Shown here piece by piece: positions 54,614-63,740 of a stretch of DNA of 64,000 nt. The notes beneath the pieces were generated by a model that was given only the letters and a program-made list of their open reading frames with translations, searched no databases and was not told the origin of the DNA. A program made the position numbers and the translations under genes. Source of the DNA: Methylomonas sp. (GTDB taxonomy: Bacteria > Pseudomonadota > Gammaproteobacteria > Methylococcales > Methylomonadaceae); assembly GCF_023228165.1 (NCBI RefSeq), contig NZ_JALOBS010000001.1, positions 124,001 through 188,000 on the forward strand, given 5' to 3'. Numbering within the stretch: position 1 is the first letter of the stretch; each line of letters starts with the position of its first letter.

Positions 54614-56767
54614 ATGTTAAAGATTTTTCTACACTGGCTACTTTCATTGTTATACCGGGTCAAGGTCATCGGCTTGGAAAATTACCATCAAGCCGGCGAT
54701 CGGGTACTGATCGTGGCCAATCACACCTCTTTTCTGGACCCGTTGTTATTAGGTGTGTTTTTACCGGACAACATTACCTTTGCAATCAACACCCAAATTT
54801 CCCAACGTTGGTGGCTAAGGCCTTTCCTGCGTTTGTCCAAAGTATTCCCGATGGACCCCACCCATCCGTTATCGCTAAAAGCCCTGATTCATCACCTGCA
54901 AAACGACACCAAGACCGTAATTTTCCCGGAAGGCCGCATCACCGTCACAGGATCGATGATGAAAATTTACGACGGCACCGGCATGGTGGCGGACAAGTCC
55001 GGAGCGACGATTTTACCGATACGCATCGACGGGGCGCAGTACACCCCGTTATCCAAGCTAAAAAACATAGTACGCTTGCGGTGGTTTCCCCCCATCACCA
55101 TCCATATTCTGCCGCCTACCCGTATCGATACCCATGGCGAATTCACCGGCAAAGCCAGACGCAAACACAGCGGCCATATTCTGTCGGATATCATGACGGA
55201 AATGATGTTTGCCACCAGCCATTATCAGCAAACCATTTTCGCCGCCTTATTGGAGGCCCGCAAAATTCATGGCGGCAAGCATACGGTGGCGGAAGATCTG
55301 GAGCGTCAACCGCTCAGTTACGACGCCTTGATCACTCGTAGCATTATCCTTGGCAAACTGGTCAAACCGTTAACCAGCGAAGCTGAAAATGTCGGCATCC
55401 TGCTACCCAACTCCACCAAAACCCTGAATGTTATTTTAGGCCTGCAACTGTTTAAACGGGTGCCGGCCATGCTGAATTATTCCATCGGTTCGGCGGGCAT
55501 GGTCTCGGCTTGCACGACGGGTCAAGTCAAGGTTGTGCTGAGTTCCCGCAAATTCATCGAACTGGCCCACCTGGAGCAAGACGCAGCGGTATTGGCAGAA
55601 CATGTCAAGCTGGTGTATTTGGAAGACTTGGCGGCAAACCTATCCGGCATCGACAAACTCAAGGCGTTCATCGAAGCCAAAACCGCCGATTATTGGTACA
55701 AAAGTTATGCCTACGATTCCGACGATGCCGCCGTGGTATTGTTTACCTCGGGCTCGGAAGGCGCACCCAAGGGCGTGGTACTGTCCCATGCCAACGTAAT
55801 TGCCAATCACCAACAAATCAAGGCACGCATCGACTTCAACCCGACCGACGTGGTATTGAATTTTCTGCCGATGTTTCATTCCTTCGGCTTTACGGTCGGC
55901 ACACTGTTACCGATATTGAACGGCATGACTGCCTTTTTTTACCCCTCGCCGCTGCATTTTGCCGTGGTACCGGAAATGGCCTACGAAGTCGGCGCTACCA
56001 TTATGTTCGGCACCAATACCTTCCTGGCCGCTTACGCTAAAAAAGCCCATCCTTACGATTTTTTCAGTATGCGTTACGTAGTGGCCGGCGCGGAAAAACT
56101 GCAGGAAAGCACCCGGTCAATATGGCTGGACAAGTTCGGCATCCGGGTACTGGAAGGCTACGGCGCTACCGAAACTGCACCGGTGACCTCCGTCAACACC
56201 CCGATGGACTACAAGGCCGGCACGGTGGGCCGCTTCATGCCTGATATGCTGTATAAACTGGAGTCGGTTCCCGGGATCGAACACGGCGGCAAATTGCACG
56301 TAGCCGGACCCAACATCATGAAAGGCTACTTATTAGCCGACAACCCAGGGGTGCTGGTTCCGCCCTGCTCTCTGTATGGCGAAGGCTGGTACGACACCGG
56401 CGATATTGTAACCGTGGATGAAGAGGGCTTTATTCATATCCAGGGCCGCAGCAAACGTTTTGCTAAAGTCAGCGGCGAAATGGTTTCCCTGACTGCGGTG
56501 GAACAACTAGCCAGCCAAGCCTGGCCAAGCGCCCAACATGCGGTGGTGAGCCTACCGGACGCCAAAAAAGGCGAACAAGTGATTTTATTGACCACCCAAC
56601 CCGCCGCCACCCCCAAACAATTGGCGGAAGCCTCCCCCGGCATCGCGGCCATTACCCTACCCAAAAAAGTCCTGGTGCTGGATAAGATCCCGGTATTACC
56701 CACCGGCAAAACCGATTACATTTCCGCTTCTCAGTTGGCGGATACACTTATCAATGCCGAGGCATAA
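54614..56767 (+). CDS. aas: Bifunctional 2-acylglycerophosphoethanolamine acyltransferase / acyl-ACP synthetase
   Basis: 717 residues, close to E. coli Aas (719). N-terminal acyltransferase (PlsC fold): NHTSFLDP (HxxxxD) and FPEGRI. C-terminal AMP-binding synthetase: FTSGSEGAPKG, GYGATETAP, YDTGDIV and PTGKTDY (catalytic Lys). It reacylates lysophospholipids by activating fatty acids on ACP. AGGAGG lies 6 bases before the ATG. lplT follows 6 bases later. Confidence 0.93.
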   Translation: MLKIFLHWLLSLLYRVKVIGLENYHQAGDRVLIVANHTSFLDPLLLGVFLPDNITFAINTQISQRWWLRPFLRLSKVFPMDPTHPLSLKALIHHLQNDTKTVIFPEGRITVTGSMMKIYDGTGMVADKSGATILPIRIDGAQYTPLSKLKNIVRLRWFPPITIHILPPTRIDTHGEFTGKARRKHSGHILSDIMTEMMFATSHYQQTIFAALLEARKIHGGKHTVAEDLERQPLSYDALITRSIILGKLVKPLTSEAENVGILLPNSTKTLNVILGLQLFKRVPAMLNYSIGSAGMVSACTTGQVKVVLSSRKFIELAHLEQDAAVLAEHVKLVYLEDLAANLSGIDKLKAFIEAKTADYWYKSYAYDSDDAAVVLFTSGSEGAPKGVVLSHANVIANHQQIKARIDFNPTDVVLNFLPMFHSFGFTVGTLLPILNGMTAFFYPSPLHFAVVPEMAYEVGATIMFGTNTFLAAYAKKAHPYDFFSMRYVVAGAEKLQESTRSIWLDKFGIRVLEGYGATETAPVTSVNTPMDYKAGTVGRFMPDMLYKLESVPGIEHGGKLHVAGPNIMKGYLLADNPGVLVPPCSLYGEGWYDTGDIVTVDEEGFIHIQGRSKRFAKVSGEMVSLTAVEQLASQAWPSAQHAVVSLPDAKKGEQVILLTTQPAATPKQLAEASPGIAAITLPKKVLVLDKIPVLPTGKTDYISASQLADTLINAEA

Positions 56768-56773
56768 ATCAGT

Positions 56774-57946
56774 ATGAGCAAACACATCTACCCTCTCCTG
56801 ATTGCCCAATTTTTGTCTGCCTTTGCCGACAATGCCATTTTGTTTACCGTGATCGCCCTGGTCATGCAAACCGCGCAGCCGCCCAGCTGGTATATACCGG
56901 CGCTACAAAGCGTGTTTTTGATCGCCTTTGTACTACTGGCGCCCTGGGTGGGCGCGTTTGCCGATAATTATGCCAAATCGCGGGTATTAATTGTCGCCAA
57001 CTTAATCAAAGCCGCCGGCGCGGGTTTGCTGTTGCTAAACGTTGAACCGCTGATTGCCTACTGCCTGGTCGGCGTGGGCGCCGCGCTATACAGCCCGGCC
57101 AAATACGGCATTTTGCCGGAACTGGCCGGCCATAATGGTTTGGTCAAAGCTAATAGCTGGATTGAAGGCTCGACGATTTTAGCTATTCTGACAGGCATGG
57201 TGGTGGGGGCCAAAGTTGCGGATTACTCCATTACCTGGGCTTTGATTGGTACGGTGGCGCTGTTTTTGATCTCCGCTGCCACGACTTTGTTCTTGCCGGT
57301 CAATGTCAGCCGCACGCCGGTGGCCGGTTCGAAAGTCTTATTGTTTTTTCGGGAGGTGCGAAGCTTTTTAGCCACTCCACGGTCGCGATTCGCGGTTTTG
57401 GGCGCCTCATTATTCTGGGCCGCGGCCGCCTGTGTACGGGTGATTATCATTGCCTGGGCGCCATTGGTGTTAATGTCGCATAACGCCAGCGACATCGCTG
57501 ACCTGACCCTGTTTTTGGCCGTGGGCATTATCGTCGGCGCGGCCATGGTGCCGCATCTAATTCCGCTGGAACATCTGCGCCGGGCGCGCATCCCGGCCTA
57601 TCTGATGGCGTTGATGATCATAGGACTGAGTTTTACCAACGAGGTGTGGTCGGCGCGCGCGGTGCTGTTATTAATGGGCACGGCCGGCGGCATGTTCATC
57701 GTACCTATCAATGCCGCCCTCCAGGAATTGGGGCAACAAAGTATAGGTAGCGGCGGCGCGGTCGCCATGCAGAATTTTTTCCAAAACGTAGCGATGCTGG
57801 TTTCGGTAGGTTCCTATACCTTTGCCGCTTCCCTGCAAGTCGGCCCGATTGCCGCCCTACTGGGTCTGGGCGGCTTGTTGTTCGCCGCTACTTTTTGGGT
57901 GGTACTGCGTTTGCCGGAAGCAGCGACTGCTTCCAACCCACAATAA
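56774..57946 (+). CDS. lplT: Lysophospholipid transporter LplT
   Basis: 390 residues, about 12 membrane helices of an MFS-type fold. Family start IYPLLIAQFLSAFADNAILF and YSPAKYGILPEL are diagnostic. LplT flips lysophospholipid inward for Aas. In E. coli lplT comes before aas; here the order is reversed. The 3' end overlaps the convergent TetR gene by 59 bases. Confidence 0.93.
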   Translation: MSKHIYPLLIAQFLSAFADNAILFTVIALVMQTAQPPSWYIPALQSVFLIAFVLLAPWVGAFADNYAKSRVLIVANLIKAAGAGLLLLNVEPLIAYCLVGVGAALYSPAKYGILPELAGHNGLVKANSWIEGSTILAILTGMVVGAKVADYSITWALIGTVALFLISAATTLFLPVNVSRTPVAGSKVLLFFREVRSFLATPRSRFAVLGASLFWAAAACVRVIIIAWAPLVLMSHNASDIADLTLFLAVGIIVGAAMVPHLIPLEHLRRARIPAYLMALMIIGLSFTNEVWSARAVLLLMGTAGGMFIVPINAALQELGQQSIGSGGAVAMQNFFQNVAMLVSVGSYTFAASLQVGPIAALLGLGGLLFAATFWVVLRLPEAATASNPQ

Positions 57947-58517
57947 AGTTATTTACCAGCAACCCCACGGTCACTTGGACATCTTCCGCGCCGACCCTGC
58001 CCAGACTACCGTTCAACGACAACACGCAAGCACCGTGCACGCCGCTCCATAAAGCCTGGGCCGCCTGATGAGCCTGCCCCACCTCGGATGGATTCGGTAA
58101 CAGCCTGCGAAACGGCTCTTCCACTATCAAAAACATCGCGCGAGTTTTTTGTTGATACCATTCGGGCACCGGCGCATCTTTAATCGCTTCAAAAATCATC
58201 CGCCAGCGGTTGAAATGCTGATGGGCAAATTGTAAATAGACATTGGCCAAAGCCAGAATTTGCTGCTCGGCGGTTTCGCAAGGTTCAAGCCGGCGCAACT
58301 GTTCGGCCAATTCATCCAAGGCCCTACCCTTAACATGCATGATCACATCTTCCATGTTGGCAAACACCATGTAGATACTGCCCACCGTATAGCCGATTTC
58401 CATGGCCACTTTCCTGACTGTCAAGGCATGAAAACCTTCTTCAATAACGATGTTTTCTGCCGCACTCAGCACCATTTCCCGGATTTGTTCTTGAGTGTGT
58501 TCACTTCTTCTGGCCAT
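57888..58517 (-). CDS. TetR-family transcriptional regulator
   Basis: About 209 residues from the ATG at 58515-58517 (an upstream ATG at 58541 adds 8). HTH domain: MVLSAAENIVIEEGFHALTVRKVAMEIGYTVGSIYMVFANMEDV (key parts: LTVRKVAMEIGY, SIYMVFANMED). The C-terminal ligand domain is helical, with the AQALWSGVHGA (WHG) motif. Convergent with lplT, so it is unlikely to share a transcript; target unknown. Confidence 0.88.
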   Translation of the reverse strand: MARRSEHTQEQIREMVLSAAENIVIEEGFHALTVRKVAMEIGYTVGSIYMVFANMEDVIMHVKGRALDELAEQLRRLEPCETAEQQILALANVYLQFAHQHFNRWRMIFEAIKDAPVPEWYQQKTRAMFLIVEEPFRRLLPNPSEVGQAHQAAQALWSGVHGACVLSLNGSLGRVGAEDVQVTVGLLVNNFIVGWKQSLLPANAVPPKK

Positions 58518-58586
58518 ATTTGCTCTGCGAGGCGCATTCAAAAAGAGATACCATACACGACCTTTGATCCGGAATCGATACCCAAA

Positions 58587-59081
58587 ATGTCAAATGAACT
58601 GCTTGCCGTCGTTGACGAGCGCGATCGCATCATCGACCACCGTCCACGCGGGGAAATTCACGCCTTATCTTTACCACACCGGGCTGTGCATATTCTGGTT
58701 TTTAACGACGGCGGCCAATTATTATTGCAGAAACGTTCACTGAAAAAAGATCTTAATAAAGGACTGTGGGATACCTCGGCGGCGGGCCATGTCGACCAGG
58801 GCGAAGACTACGCCACGTGCGCGCCCCGAGAACTAGAGGAAGAACTGGGCGTCAGCGCGGCATTGACAGCACTATTCAAACTGGAGCCCTCCCCGGATTC
58901 GGGCATGGAGTTTATTCAGGTGTATGAATGCCGACACAATGGACCTTTTGTATTTGCTGTTGATGAAATAGACGAGATCTGTTGGTCGGCGCGGGACGAA
59001 GTGAATCAACGAGTCGATGAAGACGATGCCACACTGACTAAAACCTTTAAGATTATTTGGCGTCACTACCGAGCTTTTTAA
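58587..59081 (+). CDS. Nudix hydrolase
   Basis: 164 residues from the ATG at 58587. The Nudix box Gx5Ex7RELxEELGV is intact at residues about 67-89. A YfcD-like arrangement (VVDERDRIIDHRP, then HRAVHILVFN and GLWDTSAAGHVD). It removes a phosphate or diphosphate from nucleotide-linked or isoprenoid substrates; the substrate is unknown. Divergent from the TetR gene, 70 bases apart. Confidence 0.88.
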   Translation: MSNELLAVVDERDRIIDHRPRGEIHALSLPHRAVHILVFNDGGQLLLQKRSLKKDLNKGLWDTSAAGHVDQGEDYATCAPRELEEELGVSAALTALFKLEPSPDSGMEFIQVYECRHNGPFVFAVDEIDEICWSARDEVNQRVDEDDATLTKTFKIIWRHYRAF

Positions 59082-59177
59082 GATAGTAACGCGGGGCGTG
59101 GCGGTATTTATTGCCTATGACCTTCGCGCTGAGCAATTTAAGCCTGCTGGCTCGATTCGCCGCCACCCCGCCATACT

Positions 59178-59606
59178 TTATTCGATGGTCATCCGCTGCC
59201 CGGCTTGTTTTTGTTTTTTCAGCAGGTTCAGCGTCAGCACGCCGTTTTCATAGCGGGCTTTACTGCTGCTGTCGTCTATATCGACAGGCAATTGGAAGCT
59301 ACGGGACACCTCGCCATAATAACGTTCGCTGCGCAGCAGCTTATCGTCTTTGGTCTGACTATCCACCTGACTGATTTCCGCGCGAATACTGACTACATTG
59401 CCGTCTATGTTGACGTGGATATTATCTTTGCTGGCACCGGGAATTTCCGCTTCCACAATAAACTCGCCGGGGTTTTCCTTGATATCAACCTTAATTTGGG
59501 TCGGCAACGAATCTCCGTGTAAAGGCTTGATAAAATAACCGGGGTTGACGTCGCGAAACAACTCATCAAACAGACCGCGACTGACAAATGGACTTAAATT
59601 AGCCAT
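59178..59606 (-). CDS. Small heat shock protein Hsp20
   Basis: 142 residues, an alpha-crystallin domain: PTQIKVDIKENPGEFIVEAEIPGA, NVVSIRAEI, RSERYYGEVSRSFQLP and NGVLTLNLLKK. The C-terminal RMTIE is short. It is a holdase for unfolded proteins. The strong ribosome site AAGGAG lies before the start, and a heat-shock promoter precedes it. Confidence 0.92.
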   Translation of the reverse strand: MANLSPFVSRGLFDELFRDVNPGYFIKPLHGDSLPTQIKVDIKENPGEFIVEAEIPGASKDNIHVNIDGNVVSIRAEISQVDSQTKDDKLLRSERYYGEVSRSFQLPVDIDDSSSKARYENGVLTLNLLKKQKQAGQRMTIE

Positions 59607-59652
59607 GGTATTTCTCCTTTGCGTTGTTAAAAATTTTCTGATCGCAGGAAGA

Positions 59653-59680
59653 ATATGGTGATAGTAACGTGAATTTCAAG
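59653..59680 (-). promoter_or_regulatory. Sigma-32 heat-shock promoter of hsp20
   Basis: On the minus strand CTTGAAA (complement of 59674-59680) and CACCATAT (complement of 59653-59660) are 13 bases apart, against the consensus CTTGAAA-N13-17-CCCCATNT. Only one base of the -10 core differs. It lies about 47 bases before the hsp20 start. Confidence 0.75.
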
Positions 59681-59746
59681 GTCAAAAATGCCGATTTACG
59701 ATAATCAACATCAATTAAATAACCTTGCAAAAATCAAATGCAGAAG

Positions 59747-59823
59747 TGGCGGAGCGGACGGGACTCGAACCCGCGACCCCCGGCGTGACAGGCCGGTATT
59801 CTAACCAACTGAACTACCGCTCC
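59747..59823 (-). tRNA. tRNA-Asp (GTC)
   Basis: 77 bases including the encoded CCA (complement of 59747-59749). Acceptor stem GGAGCGG pairs with CCGCTCC; D arm GTAGTTCAGTTGGTTAGAAT; anticodon loop with GTC in CCTGTCACGC; T arm GGTTCGAGTCC. Discriminator G (59750). Anticodon GTC reads Asp. Confidence 0.95.
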
Positions 59824-59840
59824 GCAGTTGGAAGCCGCGC

Positions 59841-59868
59841 ATTCTACAGCAAAACCCATGTCCGTCAA
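59841..59868 (-). promoter_or_regulatory. Promoter of tRNA-Asp
   Basis: TTGACG (complement of 59863-59868) and TAGAAT (complement of 59841-59846) with a 16-base spacer, followed by a GCGCGGC discriminator typical of stringently controlled stable RNA promoters. Confidence 0.7.
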
Positions 59869-59895
59869 GCTTAATAATTAAATTCACCAAAATTC

Positions 59896-60540
59896 ATGCC
59901 AATTACATCCTGCCCGCTTTGCTTGAGCACCGACACCGTAGCGTTTTTTCAAGATAAACAGCGAGACTATTTGCGCTGCCGGCAATGCCGATTGGTATTT
60001 GTGCCGCCCTGGCAACATCTTTCCGCCGCCGCCGAAAAAACTCTATACGATTACCATCAAAACCGCGTCGAAGATGCTGGGTATCGGTTGTTTTTATCCC
60101 GCTTGGCCCAGCCTCTGTCAAGCAGATTGCCGACTCCTGCCCGCGGCCTGGATTACGGCTGCGGCCCCGGGCCGCTGCTGGCCATAATGCTCCGCGAACA
60201 AGGCCATACGGTGTGTACATTCGACCCGTTCTACGCCAACCAACCCCAAACATTGCAAAGTCGATACGATTTTGTCACCTGCACCGAAGTAGCGGAACAT
60301 TTCCGCCAGCCCAGGCAAGAATTTCAACGCTTATTTGGCTTGCTGAACCCCAACGGCCATTTAGGTATCATGACCAAACTGGTGATCGATGCCGACGCGT
60401 TCAGCCGCTGGCACTACAAAAACGACATGACTCATATCAGCTTCTTTTCGGAACACACATTGCAGTGGTTGGCGGCAACCTATCGAAGCCGGCTGGAAAT
60501 CATCGGCAAGGATGTGATCATTTTTACCGCTCAAGCCTGA
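59896..60540 (+). CDS. Class I SAM-dependent methyltransferase with zinc-ribbon-like N-terminus
   Basis: 214 residues. The N-terminus carries CPLC and CRQC pairs (residues about 6-35), suggesting metal binding, and the SAM domain starts with GLDYGCGPGPLLAIMLREQG (motif I). FDFVTCTEVAEHF (here YDFVTCTEVAEHF) is motif II-like. The substrate is unknown; similar fused proteins methylate metabolites or sugars. It starts 73 bases past the tRNA 5' end, on the other strand. Confidence 0.85.
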   Translation: MPITSCPLCLSTDTVAFFQDKQRDYLRCRQCRLVFVPPWQHLSAAAEKTLYDYHQNRVEDAGYRLFLSRLAQPLSSRLPTPARGLDYGCGPGPLLAIMLREQGHTVCTFDPFYANQPQTLQSRYDFVTCTEVAEHFRQPRQEFQRLFGLLNPNGHLGIMTKLVIDADAFSRWHYKNDMTHISFFSEHTLQWLAATYRSRLEIIGKDVIIFTAQA

Positions 60541-61061
60541 TCGGCATCACCGTATCGGTTTAACACAGCGTGATAGATATCCACATCGTCTTTGCAGAAA
60601 CAGCAAAAAGTCACCTGCATGTCCGCTTGTTGAGCCGTTAAAAAATCCTTTACCGTTGTCACGGCAATCTGCGCCGTTTGCGGCTTGGGAAACCCGAATT
60701 TTCCGGTGCTAATACAAGGAAAAGCCATGCTATGGATGTCGTTACGCAAGGCCAGCTTCAAGGCGTTTTGATAACACGCCACCAGCTAAGCGGCTACATG
60801 AATATGACCGACGCGCCACACTGGCCCCGCGGTATGAACCACATATTTGGCCGTCAATCGATAACCGGCGGTGATTTTGGCCTCCCCCGTCGCGCATCCA
60901 CCCAATAACTGGCATTCGGCCAATAATTGCGGACCTGCTGCGCGGTGAATCGCCCCATCCACTCCACCGCCGCCCAGCAATGAATTATTAGCGGCATTGA
61001 CAATGGCATCCACTTTTAAAGCGGTAATATCGACCTGAAGCACACTCAATAAAATTTGCAT
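60531..61061 (-). pseudogene. Macro-domain (YmdB-like) gene interrupted by an in-frame TAG
   Basis: From the ATG at 61059-61061 to the stop at 60531 the frame stays open except for TAG at 60786-60788 (complement). Before it: NAANNSLLGGGGVDGAIHRAAGP and GEAKITAGY, and HTAGPVW, all ADP-ribose-binding motifs. After it, still in frame: ACYQNALKLAL, IAFPxISTG-like MAFPCISTGKFGFP. Full length about 176 residues, like E. coli YmdB (O-acetyl-ADP-ribose deacetylase). Homologs have Glu or Gln at this position, so a single GAG or CAG to TAG change explains it. A second short part could start at GTG 60782. Confidence 0.8.
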
Positions 61062-61257
61062 TTTTACCCGGCAAAATTGAATACATAATCCTGACTTAGC
61101 TACTCGCTTCCAATTCGGCATCATAAAACAAGCACACGCTTTGAACCTTGCTGAATCGATCCGGCTTTAAAAGGCCGGCCATACATTTCTCGCCCAACAA
61201 TGTATAACCGTGGTTTACTCCTACTAAAAAGAACATTGAGCACCTCGGAGGCTAAAA

Positions 61258-61680
61258 ATGTCCAATTATTGTTTTATTTATACCAGCGTTTCAAAGCAAA
61301 AATGGTCCGAACAGCAGTTGAAACAACTGCTTAAAGAATCTAGACAAAAAAACCAAAGCCTGGATATTTCCGGCATGCTGCTTTTTCTCGACCCGTTTTT
61401 CATTCAAATTTTAGAAGGCGAAGAAAGCAAGGTTAACGACCTTTTCAGCACCATAAAACAAGATCCCAGACACCACAAGGTATCGTTAATCTATAAAAAA
61501 CCCATAGCTAAACGGTCGTTTGCGGATTGGAGTATGGGCTTTAACGTAATCAAGCCTGAAACCGTTGCGGACATCGACGGCTTCTCGGCATTTTTTGTCA
61601 ATCCGGCAAGCGATTCCTCGCATATACCCGATGAAATCGATAGATTGTTAAAAATGTTTAAGGACGAGACTTTATTCTAA
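61258..61680 (+). CDS. BLUF-domain blue-light photoreceptor
   Basis: 140 residues, almost a bare BLUF domain. The FAD-binding residues are present: Y8 (CFIYTS), N32 and Q50 (FFIQILEGE), and WSMGF at the end of the domain. RHHKVSLIYKK and DISGMLLFLDP fit the family. The remaining ~25 residues form a short helical tail. The output partner is unknown. CGGAGG lies before the ATG. Confidence 0.92.
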   Translation: MSNYCFIYTSVSKQKWSEQQLKQLLKESRQKNQSLDISGMLLFLDPFFIQILEGEESKVNDLFSTIKQDPRHHKVSLIYKKPIAKRSFADWSMGFNVIKPETVADIDGFSAFFVNPASDSSHIPDEIDRLLKMFKDETLF

Positions 61681-61739
61681 AATAATGGTCGCAAAAAATT
61701 TAGGCTGAGCTGAAACCATACCGATAACCGGTCCGCCCG

Positions 61740-62273
61740 CTAATCTACCGAACAGCCGATGGAAGAAATCAGTTGCTTGGTTCGCGCAAAGGTTTCCTGG
61801 ACGATTAACGCGTCGCTACTGGCCCGATGGCGCCGCAACAGCAAATGGTCGATCACCTCCGCCTTGATTTGACTCCAGATTTCCATTTGCGCTTCCTTCA
61901 GAATCATTTCCAGGGGACTCAGATAGAAGCTGGGCTGAAGGCCGGAAGCGTAATACAGACGAGACATCCAGGGCTTGTCTACCACCCAGCCGTCGCTGTA
62001 GACGACTCGGTTCGCCAGAAATGCATTAAGTTCGGTTGCCACCACCTCTATCGGTTTGCCGTGTGTATATAACAACTCGCGGTTCAACCCATGGATCTGC
62101 TCGGCCTGCTCATCCCAAAAACGCCAGCTGCTGGCGGGTTTGATGATCGCGCAGTATTTTTCGCCATTGGCCAGCACCACACCGACTTCGATAGGATAGC
62201 TATCCTCGCCAAAACCGGAGGCTTCGAAATCGATAACATTAGGTCTAAAGTTTAGCAAGTCGACATCCTTCAA
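61740..62273 (-). CDS. DEDDh-type 3'-5' exonuclease family protein
   Basis: 177 residues. VIDFEASGFG carries D15 and E17; the EQIHGLNREL segment, YSDGWVVDKPWM and HRASSDALIVQE give the further Asp and the His of DEDDh nucleases. No extra domain. It may be an RNA- or DNA-trimming enzyme. The 3' end lies 59 bases past the convergent BLUF gene stop. Confidence 0.8.
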   Translation of the reverse strand: MKDVDLLNFRPNVIDFEASGFGEDSYPIEVGVVLANGEKYCAIIKPASSWRFWDEQAEQIHGLNRELLYTHGKPIEVVATELNAFLANRVVYSDGWVVDKPWMSRLYYASGLQPSFYLSPLEMILKEAQMEIWSQIKAEVIDHLLLRRHRASSDALIVQETFARTKQLISSIGCSVD

Positions 62274-62502
62274 AAAATTCGCAACGGGTTAATCCTAGCT
62301 TAAATCGCCGGTTTGAGGGGCCACGACTGGAAAGTAACTGTTTGATAGTGATCATCCAAAGCCGAGGCTCGGATTGCTTTTCCCGTCTAACAGTTCACAA
62401 TAACCGGCCGCAGTTGCGGGTTTACCTGAAAATGCCAATAATGGCCGAGCAAACAGCGCCTTTGGCGGAGACAATAATTTCAGCACACTTTGGATTTGCG
62501 GC

Positions 62503-63306
62503 ATGACTTTCCGGATAAACGATTATTTAACACGAATAGGCATTAGCCGCCCAGAACCCACCGCCGATGGCCTGGCCCAAATACAACAGGCCCAGCTGAA
62601 TGCCATCGCTTTTGAAAATATCAATCCGTTACTGGGTGTTTTACCCAATCTGGAAACCCCGGCCTTGGTCGAAAAAGTCCTGAGGCAAGGCCGCGGGGGT
62701 TACTGTTTCGAATTAAATGGGCTATTGGCTCTCACGTTGAACGAGTTGGGTTTCGACTATGAACCCATCATGGCCAGGGTGCGCATGGGACGCAGCGAAG
62801 GCGGCCCTCGGCATCATTTGGCCTTTATTGTGGAAGCCGACGGAGAAGCCTGGTTAGTGGACACCGGCTTTGGCGGCCCCTCTGCCCGCTTGCCGCTGCG
62901 ACTCGAGTATGAACACGAACAACGGCAAAACCACGATACTTATCGCATCCGGCACGAAGTCCATAGCGGCGAACGCGTGTTGGAAAAACGCCAGGACGAT
63001 GGCTGGTTTGCGTTATATAGCTTTGACAGAGCGACTGTGCGTCGTTGCGATGTGGATGCCGCAAACATACTCTGCTCCACATGGGACCAATCGCCGCTGT
63101 CCCGAAATCTGCTCCTGTGCCGCAATACCGAGCTAGGCAGGATTCATCTGTACAATCGAACCTTCACCGAATTCAATGCCGAAATGCAAACCAGCATGAC
63201 CGTAGAAACCGCCGAACACTTGGGCGATTTGGTGCGCAACCATTTTGGAGTCGCCATTACCGACTCTAAATTAGCCGCTATCGCCATACATTTGGGATTG
63301 CTATAA
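62503..63306 (+). CDS. Arylamine N-acetyltransferase
   Basis: 267 residues. The catalytic triad is C68 (GGYCFELN), H104/H105 (RHHLAFI) and D120 (LVDTGFG). FENINPLLG is the family landmark before the Cys. It transfers acetyl from acetyl-CoA to arylamines or related amines. No ribosome site is obvious; the start is chosen for fit to the family length. Confidence 0.92.
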   Translation: MTFRINDYLTRIGISRPEPTADGLAQIQQAQLNAIAFENINPLLGVLPNLETPALVEKVLRQGRGGYCFELNGLLALTLNELGFDYEPIMARVRMGRSEGGPRHHLAFIVEADGEAWLVDTGFGGPSARLPLRLEYEHEQRQNHDTYRIRHEVHSGERVLEKRQDDGWFALYSFDRATVRRCDVDAANILCSTWDQSPLSRNLLLCRNTELGRIHLYNRTFTEFNAEMQTSMTVETAEHLGDLVRNHFGVAITDSKLAAIAIHLGLL

Positions 63307-63740
63307 GGGGCGCTTTCAGGAAAATCGAACCCTATAGTCCTGATAGCCTAGCCGACCGACTACGCTAAATTAAATCCTCGCTAATCCAATTCAAGCGCAC
63401 CTTCACTTACAAATGACTCGGCAGCCCTAGTCGCGAATGAAATTCAACTCTCGACAAATACCGGCCGGACGATTTCGGTTGGCGGAATAGCACACTATAA
63501 CTCTTGGCCTGCCGCGGTAGCAGCGACTACCGCGACCGGCTTACACGAATCGAAAATTCCGGCTAGGGCTTGCTATAACTTTTGCATATCAAATTTACAA
63601 ATTCAGCACCTCAATTCGCTTTTCTGCCGGAGAGGATTAGGGTGAGGCGTTTTTAAAACCAAAATTTGCAGTGCAATGAGTATATATTACGGTAACGCAC
63701 ATCGAAACCGAGACCCCATACAACCAGCGACGTTTTCAAC
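63307..63740. other. 434-base intergenic region before the STAND gene
   Basis: No supported gene; a minus frame at 63687-63914 is a shadow of the STAND gene. It holds one perfect 8-base-pair inverted repeat (listed separately). No repeat array or phage signature was seen. The promoter of the downstream gene is expected here but not clear. Confidence 0.45.
63513..63534. repeat. Inverted repeat, 8 bp arms
   Basis: CGCGGTAG (63513-63520), six-base loop CAGCGA, CTACCGCG (63527-63534). No T tract on either side. Could be an RNA hairpin or a protein-binding site; it lies about 200 bases upstream of the STAND gene. Confidence 0.5.

Noticed and set aside
54592..55341. 249-codon plus frame overlapping aas
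   Set aside because: Out of frame with the clear Aas protein and composed of His/Arg-rich shadow sequence.
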